From Saprospiraceae bacterium (lineage in GTDB: Bacteria; Bacteroidota; Bacteroidia; Chitinophagales; Saprospiraceae), in contig JADKGD010000016.1 of NCBI GenBank assembly GCA_016717145.1, forward strand, positions 1-64,000: a stretch of 64,000 nt of DNA, read 5' to 3'. How positions within the stretch are numbered: position 1 is the first letter of the stretch; each line of letters starts with the position of its first letter. The notes beneath the pieces are model-generated. The model was not told where the DNA came from, did not search any database, and saw only the letters and a program-made list of their open reading frames with translations. A program made the translations under genes and the position numbers. Shown one piece after another: positions 46,409 through 56,829 of the stretch.

Positions 46409-47140
46409 TCATTCCCCTGTATAATAATTATAATCCCTGATCACTTTTGATATAAAAACGGCTTCATTCCCTTCACACTTTATACCACTGACCTCTTCAA
46501 TCTTATCTACCAGCTTTCTTATCAACACATAATCATGGACTTTACGTGCATTGATAAATGTTTCTTTGATGATGCGCATATCATTGTCAGAAAATTTGAT
46601 GACTTGCTCATAACTGGGCTTATAATCTGTTGCAATATTTTCGAGGATAGTATGGCTGATATTTATGTCATTTTTTAAAGTGATGACTGCCGTTCCTGCT
46701 GCCATGTCGCCAATGCGCTGATGGATTTTTGAGATAGACATACTGGAGACCCCGACCAGGTACATTGTGCCGCTCATGTCAATCAGTCTGCAAACCCATC
46801 TGATCAGATAATCCATAAATGAGGCTTGATAGCCATCAATTTTGACGACCTTTATGGACATTATTTTTTTTCCTATTGTCTGACCTTCCATGAGTGATTC
46901 AAGTACTAAAGTATAAACCATTGCCGGTGAATAAAAAATGATATAAATGGCCGTAACCGACCAATTATCTATGTTAAATTCTCCAAGACCCATATTTGAA
47001 ATAATGGCCCAGTTGATAAAAAACATATAGCTGAATTTTATCAGTAAATCCAATAAATAAGCCGCCAGTCTATGTCCAATATTGGCTGCAGTAAAATTTA
47101 AATTAACATTTTGGGTTGTATTGATACTGATTTCTGACAT
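46409..47140 (-). CDS. RDD-family membrane protein
   Basis: 243 residues from ATG 47140 (MSEISINTTQNVNLNFTAA). A longer frame to 47194 overlaps the divergent gene. The RDD domain contains IGHRLAAYLLDLLIKFSYM (R..D pattern), GQTIGKKIMSIKVVKIDG and a loop ending HQRIGDMAAGTAVI. About four transmembrane segments, then a soluble C-terminal region of about 80 residues. Divergent from and functionally linked to the SpoIIM-DUF4129-DUF4350-MoxR-DUF58 group; RDD proteins commonly accompany that set. Confidence 0.85.
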   Translation of the reverse strand: MSEISINTTQNVNLNFTAANIGHRLAAYLLDLLIKFSYMFFINWAIISNMGLGEFNIDNWSVTAIYIIFYSPAMVYTLVLESLMEGQTIGKKIMSIKVVKIDGYQASFMDYLIRWVCRLIDMSGTMYLVGVSSMSISKIHQRIGDMAAGTAVITLKNDINISHTILENIATDYKPSYEQVIKFSDNDMRIIKETFINARKVHDYVLIRKLVDKIEEVSGIKCEGNEAVFISKVIRDYNYYTGE

Positions 47141-47162
47141 AAAACAATTATTTTTACACCCA

Positions 47163-48131
47163 ATGAGGGAGGTTGCATTTATAAAACGGAACAAAGATAA
47201 GTGGCTTGCATTTGAACAGGCTATTTTGGGTAAAATAAAAATGAATCCTGATGATTTAGCAGGATTGTATGTTCAATTGGTAAATGATCTGTCGTTTGCA
47301 CAAACCTATTATCCCAAAAGCAAAACTGTAATTTATCTCAACCATCTGGCAGCTACTGCTTTCCAACAAATATATAAAACTAAAAGGGAAGAAAGCAATA
47401 AGTTGATTAAGTTTTTTAAAGTCGACATTCCTGCTATTATCAGGGAAAACAGAAGATTTTTGATATATGCATTTCTATTGTTTTTTGTGTCTGTTGGCTT
47501 AGGCGTTGTGTCAGCCTTTTATGATCCGTCTTTTGTTCGTTTAATACTTGGTGATGAATATGTCGAAATGACATTAACAAACATAAAGGCCGGAGATCCG
47601 GTAGCAGTATACAAATCAGGGTCTAATTGGGGCAGTTTTATAGGCATTACAATGAATAATCTTTTGGTTGGCATTAAATGTTTTCTGTATGGTATTTCGG
47701 GCGGTGTCGGCACTTTGTACATCATGCTGCACAATGGCATCATGATTGGTGCATTTCAGACTTTTTTTGGCAAAGAAGGCGTTTTGTGGGAAAGCATCAG
47801 AGGGGTATGGATTCATGGATCCATGGAAATATTTGCCATCGTTATTGAAACTATGGCCGGATTAATCCTTGGCGCAAGCATCCTGTTTCCGGGCACTTAT
47901 GCCAGAATGGAGTCTTTTAAACGTGGCTTCATGACAGGACTTAAAATTTGGCTTAGCACCATGCCGTTTACCATTGCTGCGGGCTTTCTCGAAGGCTTCA
48001 TCACCAGATATTCTAATGTAATGCCAAATGTATTGAGCATTGGCATCATATTAATTACACTCGGCTGCATCTCCTGGTACTACCTTGTTTTTCCTTTTCA
48101 GCATGTGAAGTATGAAATTCCTGCATCGTGA
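47163..48131 (+). CDS. stage II sporulation protein M (SpoIIM/DUF95) family membrane protein
   Basis: 322 residues from ATG 47163 (MREVAFIKRNKDKWLAFEQA); the frame from 47082 overlaps the RDD gene. Soluble helical N-terminal part of about 100 residues, then six transmembrane segments with NWGSFIGITMNNLLVGIKCF and IWIHGSMEIFAIVIE-like blocks (here VWIHGSMEIFAIVIETMAG). This is the SpoIIM/DUF95 pattern in a non-sporulating organism. First gene of a five-gene operon. Stop and next start overlap in GTGA. Confidence 0.88.
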   Translation: MREVAFIKRNKDKWLAFEQAILGKIKMNPDDLAGLYVQLVNDLSFAQTYYPKSKTVIYLNHLAATAFQQIYKTKREESNKLIKFFKVDIPAIIRENRRFLIYAFLLFFVSVGLGVVSAFYDPSFVRLILGDEYVEMTLTNIKAGDPVAVYKSGSNWGSFIGITMNNLLVGIKCFLYGISGGVGTLYIMLHNGIMIGAFQTFFGKEGVLWESIRGVWIHGSMEIFAIVIETMAGLILGASILFPGTYARMESFKRGFMTGLKIWLSTMPFTIAAGFLEGFITRYSNVMPNVLSIGIILITLGCISWYYLVFPFQHVKYEIPAS

Positions 48132-48898
48132 AAATAAAGTTAGTTAACATTTTTGTTTGTATCCTTTTATATCTTCTTTCCGGTATGTTACTCAATGCTC
48201 AGGATGCTGCACAACCTATCCATTTGGATGATACAACATATCTTGAACATGAAGCAGAAACTTTACCAACACAAAAAGATTCAATAGTTGACAGAACTTT
48301 TAAAGCAGATTTTAAGCAAAAATACACGGATAAGTCTTTTGACTATGTCGAACCGAAACATAAAAAGAGCGCCTTTGAAAAGTTTTTGGAATGGTTATTT
48401 AACAATCCCTCAAAGTCTGAGTCAAAAGGCAGTTTTTCGGCTTTTTGGGCCTGGCTTATTTATGGTATCATTGGTATTGCATTAATTTATACCATATACA
48501 TTTTGGTGAGCGTGCTGTTGGGCAAAAAAGGTGCATGGCTTATATTTAAAAAGTCAGATGACAAAGGTGTTTTTTATGGTGATGATGAGGAGGCTATTCT
48601 GGAGACCGATTATAATGCCCTTATCAACTCAGCAATAGCATCCGGTGATTTTAGATTGGCAGTAAGGTATCATTATCTTCTTGTTTTACAAAAACTTGCA
48701 GCCAAAGGAATAATAACCCTTCACCAGGATAAAACCAACAGCGATTACAGATACGAAATAAAGGATAAAAAACTAAATCAATCATTTGGTTACATCTCAT
48801 ATATTTATGATTACACATGGTATGGTGCTTTTGATATGGGGAGATTTGAGTATGAAATGGCCTCAGGTGCTTTTGATGAAACCACTAATATGATCTAA
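48128..48898 (+). CDS. DUF4129 domain protein
   Basis: 256 residues with a GTG start overlapping the previous stop by 4 bp. Signal-like N-terminus KLVNIFVCILLYLLSGML, an acidic periplasmic part, one transmembrane segment (about 105-128, FWAWLIYGIIGIALIYTIYI) and a C-terminal DUF4129 domain (LINSAIASGDFRLAVRYHYL, LQKLAAKG..LHQDKTNSDY). Translationally coupled in the MoxR operon. In known systems DUF4129 accompanies MoxR/DUF58 pairs; its role is unclear. Confidence 0.85.
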   Translation: MKIKLVNIFVCILLYLLSGMLLNAQDAAQPIHLDDTTYLEHEAETLPTQKDSIVDRTFKADFKQKYTDKSFDYVEPKHKKSAFEKFLEWLFNNPSKSESKGSFSAFWAWLIYGIIGIALIYTIYILVSVLLGKKGAWLIFKKSDDKGVFYGDDEEAILETDYNALINSAIASGDFRLAVRYHYLLVLQKLAAKGIITLHQDKTNSDYRYEIKDKKLNQSFGYISYIYDYTWYGAFDMGRFEYEMASGAFDETTNMI

Positions 48899-48899
48899 G

Positions 48900-50117
48900 A
48901 TGGATAAATCAACAAAAACCATATTGGTCATTTTGGCTATTTTGATAGTGGCATTTATTGTTATGGCACAATTTGCACCAAAGCCACTTGACTGGTCTCC
49001 CAAATACAATACAAAAGACAAGGACCCTCTAGGATTGTTTGTGCTGGATCAGGAGATCGATTCATTTTTACGGGCTATGTGGAAACGAATAAAAACACCT
49101 CTAAATGACTATTTTTATACAGGCATTTTTGAAGATTCTACATTATACAATTACAACCTATTGTATATCAACCAGCAAAACAGATGGGGAAAACAAGAAG
49201 TTGAGAATATATGTCACTTTGTTCGCGAAGGTAATTCTGTCTTTTTAAGTTCAGCAGAGCTATCTTCGGAATTAATGGATTCTCTGGGACTTACTTACGT
49301 TTCCATTTCATATGATCCGGCATCTTATCTTTTTAAACAGGATACCTTTCAATTATCCTTTTATGATACATGTTCTTATGTGGCTTACGTAATAAATGCT
49401 AAGGGTTTTGGTGGTTCTTATTTTACATCATACGATACTATTAAGACTACTGAACTTGGTAATGTAAGTAACAATTTTGGTAGCGACAACGTAAATTTTA
49501 TAGAAGTTCAATATGGCTCAGGATTATTTTATATACATCTTGAACCAGCTGTATTTACAAATTATTATTTATTGACTGATAATTATCACCGATATGCAGA
49601 AACGGCATTAAATTACATTCCCGCATATCATGATATTATTTGGTCTTTGTATGATCAGACATCAAAGGTAATTTCTGATTCGCCATTCGGCTTTATTAAA
49701 TCACAACCACCCTTGTATTGGGCTTGGCTGTTGTTAATATTTGGTGGATGTATGTTTGTCTTATTTAACATCAGAAGGATACAAAGAGTTATTAAAATTT
49801 TACCCAAACTCCCCAATACATCAATAGAATTTGCCAAAACAATTGGTAACCTTTATTACCTGGAGGGTGATATCAGAAATATTATGGATAAACAAATAAT
49901 ATACTTATTGGAAAAAATAAGATCCGATTTTCATATTAATACTGATATCCTGGATGAAAAATTTGAATATCTGCTTCAAGCCAGGACAGGTCATGATGCA
50001 ACAAAAATTAAAAAAATGATATTTCTCATCAATAAACATTTAAATACGGATTACACTTGTACAGAAGATGATCTTAAACGATTGAATACTGCTATTGAAA
50101 ATGTTTTTAATCAATAA
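48900..50117 (+). CDS. DUF4350 domain protein
   Basis: 405 residues starting 1 bp after the DUF4129 stop. N-terminal transmembrane segment (ILVILAILIVAFIVMAQF), a DUF4350-type domain with KDPLGLFVLDQEIDSFL, and a second transmembrane segment at about 275-295 (WAWLLLIFGGCMFVLFNI). This is followed by a cytoplasmic helical tail of about 110 residues beginning IRRIQRVIKILPKLPN. The family has a flavodoxin/GATase-like fold of unknown action. Part of the SpoIIM-DUF4129-DUF4350-MoxR-DUF58 operon. Confidence 0.82.
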   Translation: MDKSTKTILVILAILIVAFIVMAQFAPKPLDWSPKYNTKDKDPLGLFVLDQEIDSFLRAMWKRIKTPLNDYFYTGIFEDSTLYNYNLLYINQQNRWGKQEVENICHFVREGNSVFLSSAELSSELMDSLGLTYVSISYDPASYLFKQDTFQLSFYDTCSYVAYVINAKGFGGSYFTSYDTIKTTELGNVSNNFGSDNVNFIEVQYGSGLFYIHLEPAVFTNYYLLTDNYHRYAETALNYIPAYHDIIWSLYDQTSKVISDSPFGFIKSQPPLYWAWLLLIFGGCMFVLFNIRRIQRVIKILPKLPNTSIEFAKTIGNLYYLEGDIRNIMDKQIIYLLEKIRSDFHINTDILDEKFEYLLQARTGHDATKIKKMIFLINKHLNTDYTCTEDDLKRLNTAIENVFNQ

Positions 50118-50123
50118 ATAAAT

Positions 50124-51119
50124 ATGGACGATTTACCACAAAACGAACAATTACATTTCGAAAGCCGTTTGGATACGGCTCCGATTCATGACAAATTACT
50201 TGCCGTAAGGCAGGAAATAAATAAAGTGATCGTAGGTCAGGAGCGTATGCTGGATTTATTGCTTGTGTCTATTCTGGCCAATGGACATGTCCTCCTCGAA
50301 GGCGTACCCGGAGTCGCAAAAACCATTACGGCAAAATTATTGGCAAGAACCCTCGACGTCGGATTTTCACGGATTCAGTTTACACCTGATTTAATGCCTT
50401 CTGATATTCTTGGTACACTGGTATTTGATGTCAAAAAATCAGATTTTGAATACAGAAAGGGTCCTATTTTTTCCAATATCATCCTGATTGACGAGATAAA
50501 CAGAGCCCCGGCCAAAACACAGGCAGCATTATTTGAAGTCATGGAAGAACGTCAGATTACCATTGACGGAGATGCACACCTTATGTCTCTTCCCTTCTTA
50601 GTGCTTGCCACGCAAAATCCTATCGAACAGGAAGGTACATATCGTTTACCTGAGGCACAATTGGACAGATTTCTGCTCAAGATAGAAATTGATTATCCCA
50701 ATCTTGAAGAAGAAATTGAAATCATTCACAGGGAACACAATATGGTCAATACCGATAAAATATCTCAGATTCATGCCCTGGTCAGTCCGGAAGAGATCCT
50801 TAGTTTTCAGAAACTTGTCAGACAGGTCCGAATAGAGCCGCAGATCATTGCTTATATCGCAAAAGTGGTTTTAAATACCAGACAAAATGCCCTCCTGTAT
50901 CTGGGAGCCTCGCCGAGAGCATCAATTGCCTTACTTAATGCATCCAAGGGACTCGCCGCCTTGAAAGGCAGAGACTTTGTAACCCCTGATGACATCAAAG
51001 AAGTATCTTATGCAGTGCTTGGCCATAGGATTGTTGTCGCTCCTGAAAAGGAAATGGAAGGCATCACAGCCAAACAAATCATCAGACAAATTATTGAATC
51101 TGTAGAAATACCGAGGTAA
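50124..51119 (+). CDS. MoxR-family AAA+ ATPase
   Basis: 331 residues. Walker A GVPGVAKT at 60-67, Walker B IILIDEINRAPAKTQAALFE, sensor region LATQNPIEQEGTYRLPEAQL and the C-terminal LGASPRASIALLNASKGLAA. These are hallmarks of MoxR (AAA_3). MoxR proteins act as chaperone-like ATPases, often together with a DUF58/vWA partner, as in this operon. Cytoplasmic. It starts 6 bp after DUF4350. Confidence 0.95.
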   Translation: MDDLPQNEQLHFESRLDTAPIHDKLLAVRQEINKVIVGQERMLDLLLVSILANGHVLLEGVPGVAKTITAKLLARTLDVGFSRIQFTPDLMPSDILGTLVFDVKKSDFEYRKGPIFSNIILIDEINRAPAKTQAALFEVMEERQITIDGDAHLMSLPFLVLATQNPIEQEGTYRLPEAQLDRFLLKIEIDYPNLEEEIEIIHREHNMVNTDKISQIHALVSPEEILSFQKLVRQVRIEPQIIAYIAKVVLNTRQNALLYLGASPRASIALLNASKGLAALKGRDFVTPDDIKEVSYAVLGHRIVVAPEKEMEGITAKQIIRQIIESVEIPR

Positions 51120-51185
51120 TGTTTGGGCAATATTGTAACATTAAACCATTACGTAGTTTTTTGGATCACATCAATCAGATCATAA

Positions 51186-52529
51186 ATGCAAGTAATTAAA
51201 AGCATATTTTTTAATCTGTACGTTCACAATCGTTTCTACTTTGCCGGAATCGGTGTTGTAATAGTGTTTGTAATTGGATTTTTTATTCCAATATTTTTTT
51301 TGATCGCAAAGCTACTGCTGGCTGTACTGTTTTTATTACTGATTTTTGATATTCTGCTTCTTTTTAATACAAAAAAAGGTATTGTTGCAGATAGGAAACT
51401 ACCTGAAAAAATGTCAAACGGAGATCAAAATAATGTTGAATTATTTATCAATAATCAATATACATTTAAGATAATTTGTGATGTTATAGATGAAATACCC
51501 GAAGAATTTCAGGTCAGGGATTTTCTTATTTCAAGGCCCTTTAATGCAAAAGAATCTTCGACAATATATTATAAACTCAGGCCAACTTTTCGCGGTAATG
51601 TTTCCTTTGGTCGGTTAATCATTTTTGTCACATCACCGCTTTGTTTTGTGCAAAGACGATTCACTTTTTGTGATTCAGCAGTAGTACCTGTTTATCCTTC
51701 CTTCATCCAGATGAAAAAATATGAACTTATCGCATTTTCTAACAGATTGGTACAACATGGTATGAAAAAGGTGCGACGTTTGGGCCACTCTATGGAATTT
51801 GAAAAGATTAAAGAATATGTGACCGGAGATGATTTCAGGACAGTTAATTGGAAAGCAACTTCCAAGGCCAATAAATTAATGGTCAATCAGTATCAGGATG
51901 AAAGATCCCAGGCCGTATATTGTATTATAGATCGTGGCCGGGTTATGAAAATGCCTTTTGAGGGGCTTAGTTTACTTGATTATGCCATTAATGCAAGTCT
52001 TGTCATCAGTAATGTTGTTTTGCGAAAACAGGATTATATGGGCTTTTTATCATTTTCAAAAAGAATCGATAATAGGGTAGTTGCTGACCGAAAAAGTACC
52101 CAAATGCAACGTATTATGGAAGCACTATATAATGTCAAAACTGATTATTTAGAATCTGATTTCGGAAGGTTGTATGGTGATGTCCGCAAAAACATTCCAC
52201 ATAGAAGTTTACTCCTGTTATTTACAAATTTTGAAACCATGGATGGACTTTCAAGACAATTACCATTCCTCAAAGCCATTGCAAGAAATCACCTGCTTGT
52301 GGTCATATTTTTTCAAAATACAGAATTGGAATTGCTAATAAATAAACCGGCAAATAATACTCAGGAAATATTTGATAAGATCATTGCCGAAAAATTTGCC
52401 TTTGAGAAGAAACTTATAGTACACGAGTTAAAAAAATATGGCATCCATTGTATTCTCTCAAAACCTGAAAATCTGACTATAGACACCATCAACAAGTATC
52501 TAGAGATTAAAGCAAGAGGGATGATGTGA
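51186..52529 (+). CDS. DUF58 domain protein (vWA-like partner of MoxR)
   Basis: 447 residues. Two N-terminal transmembrane segments (about 15-60), a beta-rich middle region and the DUF58 signature EKIKEYVTGDDFRTVNWKAT followed by MVNQYQDERSQAVYCIIDRG. The C-terminal half folds like a von Willebrand A domain. It likely presents or receives substrates of the MoxR ATPase at the membrane. Last gene of the operon. The stop is 9 bp from the convergent asparaginase-domain gene. Confidence 0.9.
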   Translation: MQVIKSIFFNLYVHNRFYFAGIGVVIVFVIGFFIPIFFLIAKLLLAVLFLLLIFDILLLFNTKKGIVADRKLPEKMSNGDQNNVELFINNQYTFKIICDVIDEIPEEFQVRDFLISRPFNAKESSTIYYKLRPTFRGNVSFGRLIIFVTSPLCFVQRRFTFCDSAVVPVYPSFIQMKKYELIAFSNRLVQHGMKKVRRLGHSMEFEKIKEYVTGDDFRTVNWKATSKANKLMVNQYQDERSQAVYCIIDRGRVMKMPFEGLSLLDYAINASLVISNVVLRKQDYMGFLSFSKRIDNRVVADRKSTQMQRIMEALYNVKTDYLESDFGRLYGDVRKNIPHRSLLLLFTNFETMDGLSRQLPFLKAIARNHLLVVIFFQNTELELLINKPANNTQEIFDKIIAEKFAFEKKLIVHELKKYGIHCILSKPENLTIDTINKYLEIKARGMM

Positions 52530-52538
52530 TTTCAGCGA

Positions 52539-53042
52539 TCAGATGGCTTCAAAATATCCTGTTTTGGTATTCTTTTTGACTTTATCCCAATTGTAATACC
52601 GACCATTCATAGCTACAAAAACGCCGTGAGCTAAGGTTTGTGAAAAAGCCAGCGCAGCGCCAAGATTAAAAAATCCATCCGACGAATTCCCAAAGGCGTA
52701 AGGTATCATAGCACCGGTTAATATTATCGTCTTTGGTATATTATGTTGCGCAATTTGACTGGCAGTTTTTACGATGGTATCGGTTCCGTGTGTAATGAGT
52801 ATTTTATCAAATTGACTGTTTTTACAACTATAAATGATGATTTCTCTGTCAGCATCCGTCATTTCCATGCTGTCTACCATCATGAGTGTTTTGATGTCTA
52901 TATCAAGGGTGCTTCGTCCCCTTTCAAACATTTTATGTAAATGAGTATCTTTAAAATATAGCTGTCCCGTGATATAATTGTATTCTTTATCAAAGGTTCC
53001 CCCGGTAACAAAAATCTGTATCTTATTATTGTCTGATTGCAT
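52539..53042 (-). CDS. asparaginase-domain protein (N-terminal domain only)
   Basis: 167 residues. VTGGTFDKEYNY near the N-terminus and ILITHGTDTIVKTA give the two catalytic threonine motifs of type I/II asparaginases (TGGT and HGTDT). LTGAMIPYAFGNSSDGFFNL is also conserved. The usual C-terminal domain of about 150 residues is absent. Such short single-domain proteins form a recognised group, so this is probably not a truncation. Amidohydrolase activity is likely but untested for the group. Confidence 0.82.
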   Translation of the reverse strand: MQSDNNKIQIFVTGGTFDKEYNYITGQLYFKDTHLHKMFERGRSTLDIDIKTLMMVDSMEMTDADREIIIYSCKNSQFDKILITHGTDTIVKTASQIAQHNIPKTIILTGAMIPYAFGNSSDGFFNLGAALAFSQTLAHGVFVAMNGRYYNWDKVKKNTKTGYFEAI

Positions 53043-53081
53043 TTGTTTGAGCGTTACAAGTAGTCATTACTGACACCACCG

Positions 53082-54621
53082 TTATAGAGGCATGTTGCCG
53101 TGTTTTCTGTTTGGTAAAGAAACTTTTTTGTTTTCCAGCATGGCAAAAGATTTGATTAGTTTTCTCCTTGTTTCCCTGGGATCTATCACTTCATCTATAA
53201 AACCTCTCGCTGCGGCCCGCATAGGATTGGCAAATTTTTCCTGAAATTCTGCTTCTTTTTCTTTAAGCTTTTCCACCGGATCAGCCGCCCTGGATATTTC
53301 ACTTTTAAATATGATTTCACTCGCTCCTTTGGCTCCCATTACAGCTATTTCGGCCGTAGGCCATGCATAATTCATATCTGCACCAATATGTTTGGAATTC
53401 ATAACATCATACGCACCACCATAAGCCTTTCTGGTGATTACGGTAATTCTGGCCACAGTGGCGTCACTGAAAGCATAAAGAAGTTTAGCACCGTTGGTGA
53501 TGATTCCATTCCACTCCTGATCTGTCCCGGGTAAAAAACCAGGCACGTCTACAAGAACAAGCAATGGTATGTTAAAACAATCACAAAACCGAACGAATCT
53601 GGCCCCTTTTTTTGAACTATCCACGTCGAGAACACCAGCCAATGTATAAGGCTGATTGGCCACAATACCTATACTCCGGCCTGCAAGTCTGGCGAACCCA
53701 ACAACGATATTTTCTGCATATGATTCATGGATCTCAAAAAAACTTTCATCATCGACAATGCCACTGATGACTTGTTTCATATCATAAGGATGCATAGGGT
53801 TGGCAGGTATAAATCCTGCTAAGCCATCTCTGTATTCATTGCCTAAGGTATAATCTAATTTGATGGTCTTTTCCTGACTGTTTTGTGGTATATAAGAATA
53901 AAGTTTTTAACTTTTGTATACATTCGAGATCATTGGCAGCAGTCAGATGTGTGACGCCACTTTTTATAGAATGTGCAGATGCACCGCCAAGATCTTCAGA
54001 ACTAACTTCCTCGTTGGTAACGGTTTTAACAACATTGGGACCGGTTACGAACATGTAGGACGATTGTTCCACCATGATGATAAAATCTGTTATGGCAGGC
54101 GAATAAACGGCTCCACCTGCACAAGGGCCCATAATGGCAGAAAGCTGAGGAATGACACCGGAAGCTCTGGTGTTCCTGTAAAAAATATCTGCATAACCAC
54201 CAAGGCTATTGACGCCTTCCTGAATTCTGGCACCACCGGAATCATTCAGGCCTATGACGGGTGCACCATTTTCTACGGCGAGATCCATAATCTTGCATAT
54301 CTTTTCAGCATGCGTTTCAGATAAGGCTCCACCAAAAACTGTAAAATCCTGGGCAAATACATAAACCAATCTCCCACTGATTGTACCATAACCTGTCACC
54401 ACACCATCGCCTGGAAATTGCTGATTTTCCATGCCGAAATCAAATGACCTGTGTTCTTTAAGCATACCGATCTCCTCAAACGAACCTCGATCCATCAACA
54501 GCTCCACGCGCTCACGTGCTGTAAGCTTGCCTTTTTTGTGCTGTTTTTCTATTCGGTCAATCCCGCCACCAATTAAGGCTGTTTTTTTTAATTCCTGCAA
54601 TCGAAGGATATTTTCACGCAT
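53082..54621 (-). pseudogene. acyl-CoA (propionyl-type) carboxylase carboxyltransferase subunit, single frameshift
   Basis: Start at ATG 54621 (MRENILRLQELKKTALIGGG); the extra 40 codons upstream are not family-like. The first frame gives GKLTARERVELLMDRGSFEE, DFTVFGGALSETHAEKICK and GPCAGGAVYSPAITDFI. The second frame continues IPQNSQEKTIKLDYTLGNEY, a segment ending GFIPANPMHPYDMK, and VLVDVPGFLPGTDQE. This is the biotin-dependent carboxyltransferase of propionyl/methylmalonyl-CoA metabolism. Length 1540 nt is one over 513 codons. Removing one base from the T5 run at 53904-53908 (+ strand) restores the frame. Confidence 0.85.
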
Positions 54622-55157
54622 GCGTCTCGCTTTTATTGCCGCAAAAATAGCTTTTTGAAGCGATTGACAATACCCCGATGGTCGAAGGTTATTTTGAAGA
54701 ATTTTATTCTTTATTTTTTTAAGGCATTTAATGCGGCTCATCAGTAAGCTGGATTCCTTACATTGGACTTTGTAATGATAGAATATACACGGTACGTTAA
54801 ATAAGTTTTAAAAGGAGTACAAAATCAATGGCTCTTTTCGGATTCTTTTACAGATTATCAGGTTTTATTTGCTACAAAAAAAATTGATAATTTAATTAGG
54901 ATAGACAAATATATTTTAGGGATTTTTACCATTAAAACGTCGTATATTCAACGTTATAAACCTGGTTTATGATGGGGCTGAACTAATTATTTTGTTTTGT
55001 GTTCATCAATAAATTTTATTTGTAAAATTGCCGTTCACTCATTAGAATGCGCCTTTTAATAATAAAAAGTAACGTTTTGCATTTTTTATTTTGTCATTTA
55101 ATATTATATTTATATTTTTACATTATATTTTTAAATCATTTAAATAAATGAATCAGC
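54622..55157. other. intergenic region
   Basis: AT-rich with no supported gene. An upstream extension of the carboxylase frame to 54741 occupies part of it but is probably not translated. A small inverted repeat ATAAACC/GTTTAT lies near 54957-54970. The last 80 bp before 55158 are almost pure A/T. Confidence 0.35.
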
Positions 55158-56822
55158 ATGAGAAGATTTAACCTATTATTGTTTCTATGTTTGGTGACTG
55201 GAGCGCTAAGTGCACAGTTCGTCAATTTGGGAGCAACTGTGACCATTCAGGCAGGAGCTACACTAAGGGTAGAGACCGATTTTACGAATATGAGTGGTAC
55301 CATTACCAATCTTGGTACATTGGAAGTACAGGGTAATTTTGTAAATGACCCTATAAATGGTATCCTTTCATCAGGTACTGGTCTTTGTTAGGATTTATTC
55401 ATTGGCACACCCATCAACTGTCAATACGGGTGGTGATGCCTTAAATAAGGTTGAGATGGCCAAAACTGCCAGTGCTACTACGACGTTTTGGCTGCTGCAT
55501 CAATGAGCAGCATCTTAGTTTTACAGGACACTAGGGACTGGTAGTAGACTTGCCTTGGGAACTTTGATTTGACAATGACTGCTCCTGCAGCAACAGTAAC
55601 AGCAACAACTAATCACACTACCAATGGATATGTAGTAACAGCTACTGGCGTACCGGTAGTTTTGTAAAAACTATAGCTTCAGGTGTGAGTACAAGGAATT
55701 TTGAAGTGGGTGATGCAACAAATTATACACCTGTTTCTATGGCTTTGAATGCTTCTTCCGCGGGCACAGCTAAGGCGCTGGTCACAACAAATTACTTCTC
55801 AAGCAAAGTACGCTGAAGCCACAGAAAAGATAAATCGTGAGTGGGTTGTAGCCACTACAAATGTTACCTCCAATACCATGACAGGTACATATATAGACCC
55901 TACAGATTTAATGTTAGTTGGTGCTGAAGCATTAATCAAAGGATCAGTTTATACAACAGATTGGTTTTTTGACAATTCGGCGGGTGATGCACCATTAAAC
56001 ACTGTGACTGCAAGCACTACAGCTTCAGCAAGTAAATTATCCGGTCAGAATTTCTTTGGTAAGGTCAACATTCGTGCTTTCCTTCAAGGTGCTTATTTAG
56101 GAGGTTCAATGACAAATACGCTTAATACTAGTGGAATATTGCAAGCACAGGCAACTACAAGTCTATGGATGTGGCATCATGGCATCAGTAGGCCCAGGTT
56201 TTTTTGCAATGTACCCTACTATAGTGGATTGGGTTAAATTAGAACTTCGTAATCCTTCTGCTCCAAGTACACCCACATCTTTTAAAGCAAGTGCTTTTAT
56301 TAAACAAAATGGTGACGTAGTTGGCTTAGATGGTACTTCTTTGCCAAGAGTAAAAAATGGATTCGCTACTTCAGTAATAGTTTTAAGTCATCGAAACCAT
56401 TTACCAATCAGAACAATAGATGCTGGCTTAGATGTAGTTAACCCAGCTTCTCAGCATAATTTTAGTACTGCCACATCACAAGCTTTTACTTCTGTAGTAC
56501 CTGTGCTACCAAATGCAAATATGAAAGATTTAGGTGGTGGTGTATTTGGACTTTGGGCCGGAAATGGAAATGGAAACACAGTTGTAAATTACGGCCCTTT
56601 TGGTTCTGACAGAACATTTTATTGTCTTCAACAAATACTCCAGGTTTAATTACAAGAGGTTTAGGAAATGATCAAACAATAACCATATCATCTGTTTACA
56701 GTAATAATGACTTAAATATGAATGGTACAATCAATTATGGACCATTTGGTTCAGATAGAACATTTTTGTTAAGCTCAGTTTTAGGAAATAATCAAACAAC
56801 AACAATTAATCAACATCAATAA
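55158..56822 (+). pseudogene. exported surface protein with dockerin-like tail, heavily frameshifted
   Basis: Begins with a good signal peptide (MRRFNLLLFLCLVTGALSAQ) and VNLGATVTIQAGATLRVETD, as in many Saprospiraceae surface proteins. The coherent protein then changes frame at least six times (around 55385, 55500-55560, 55665, 55790, 56150 and 56620). Recognisable blocks continue in order: HPSTVNTGGDALNKVEMAKT; STRNFEVGDATNYTPVSMAL; EWVVATTNVTSNTMTGTYID; TSVIVLSHRNHLPIRTIDAG. A C-terminal dockerin-like tail follows (NDLNMNGTINYGPFGSDRTF), with the YGPFGSDRTF block duplicated at 56588 and 56731. Either a decayed gene or poorly resolved sequence. Confidence 0.7.
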
Positions 56823-56829
56823 TATAAAG

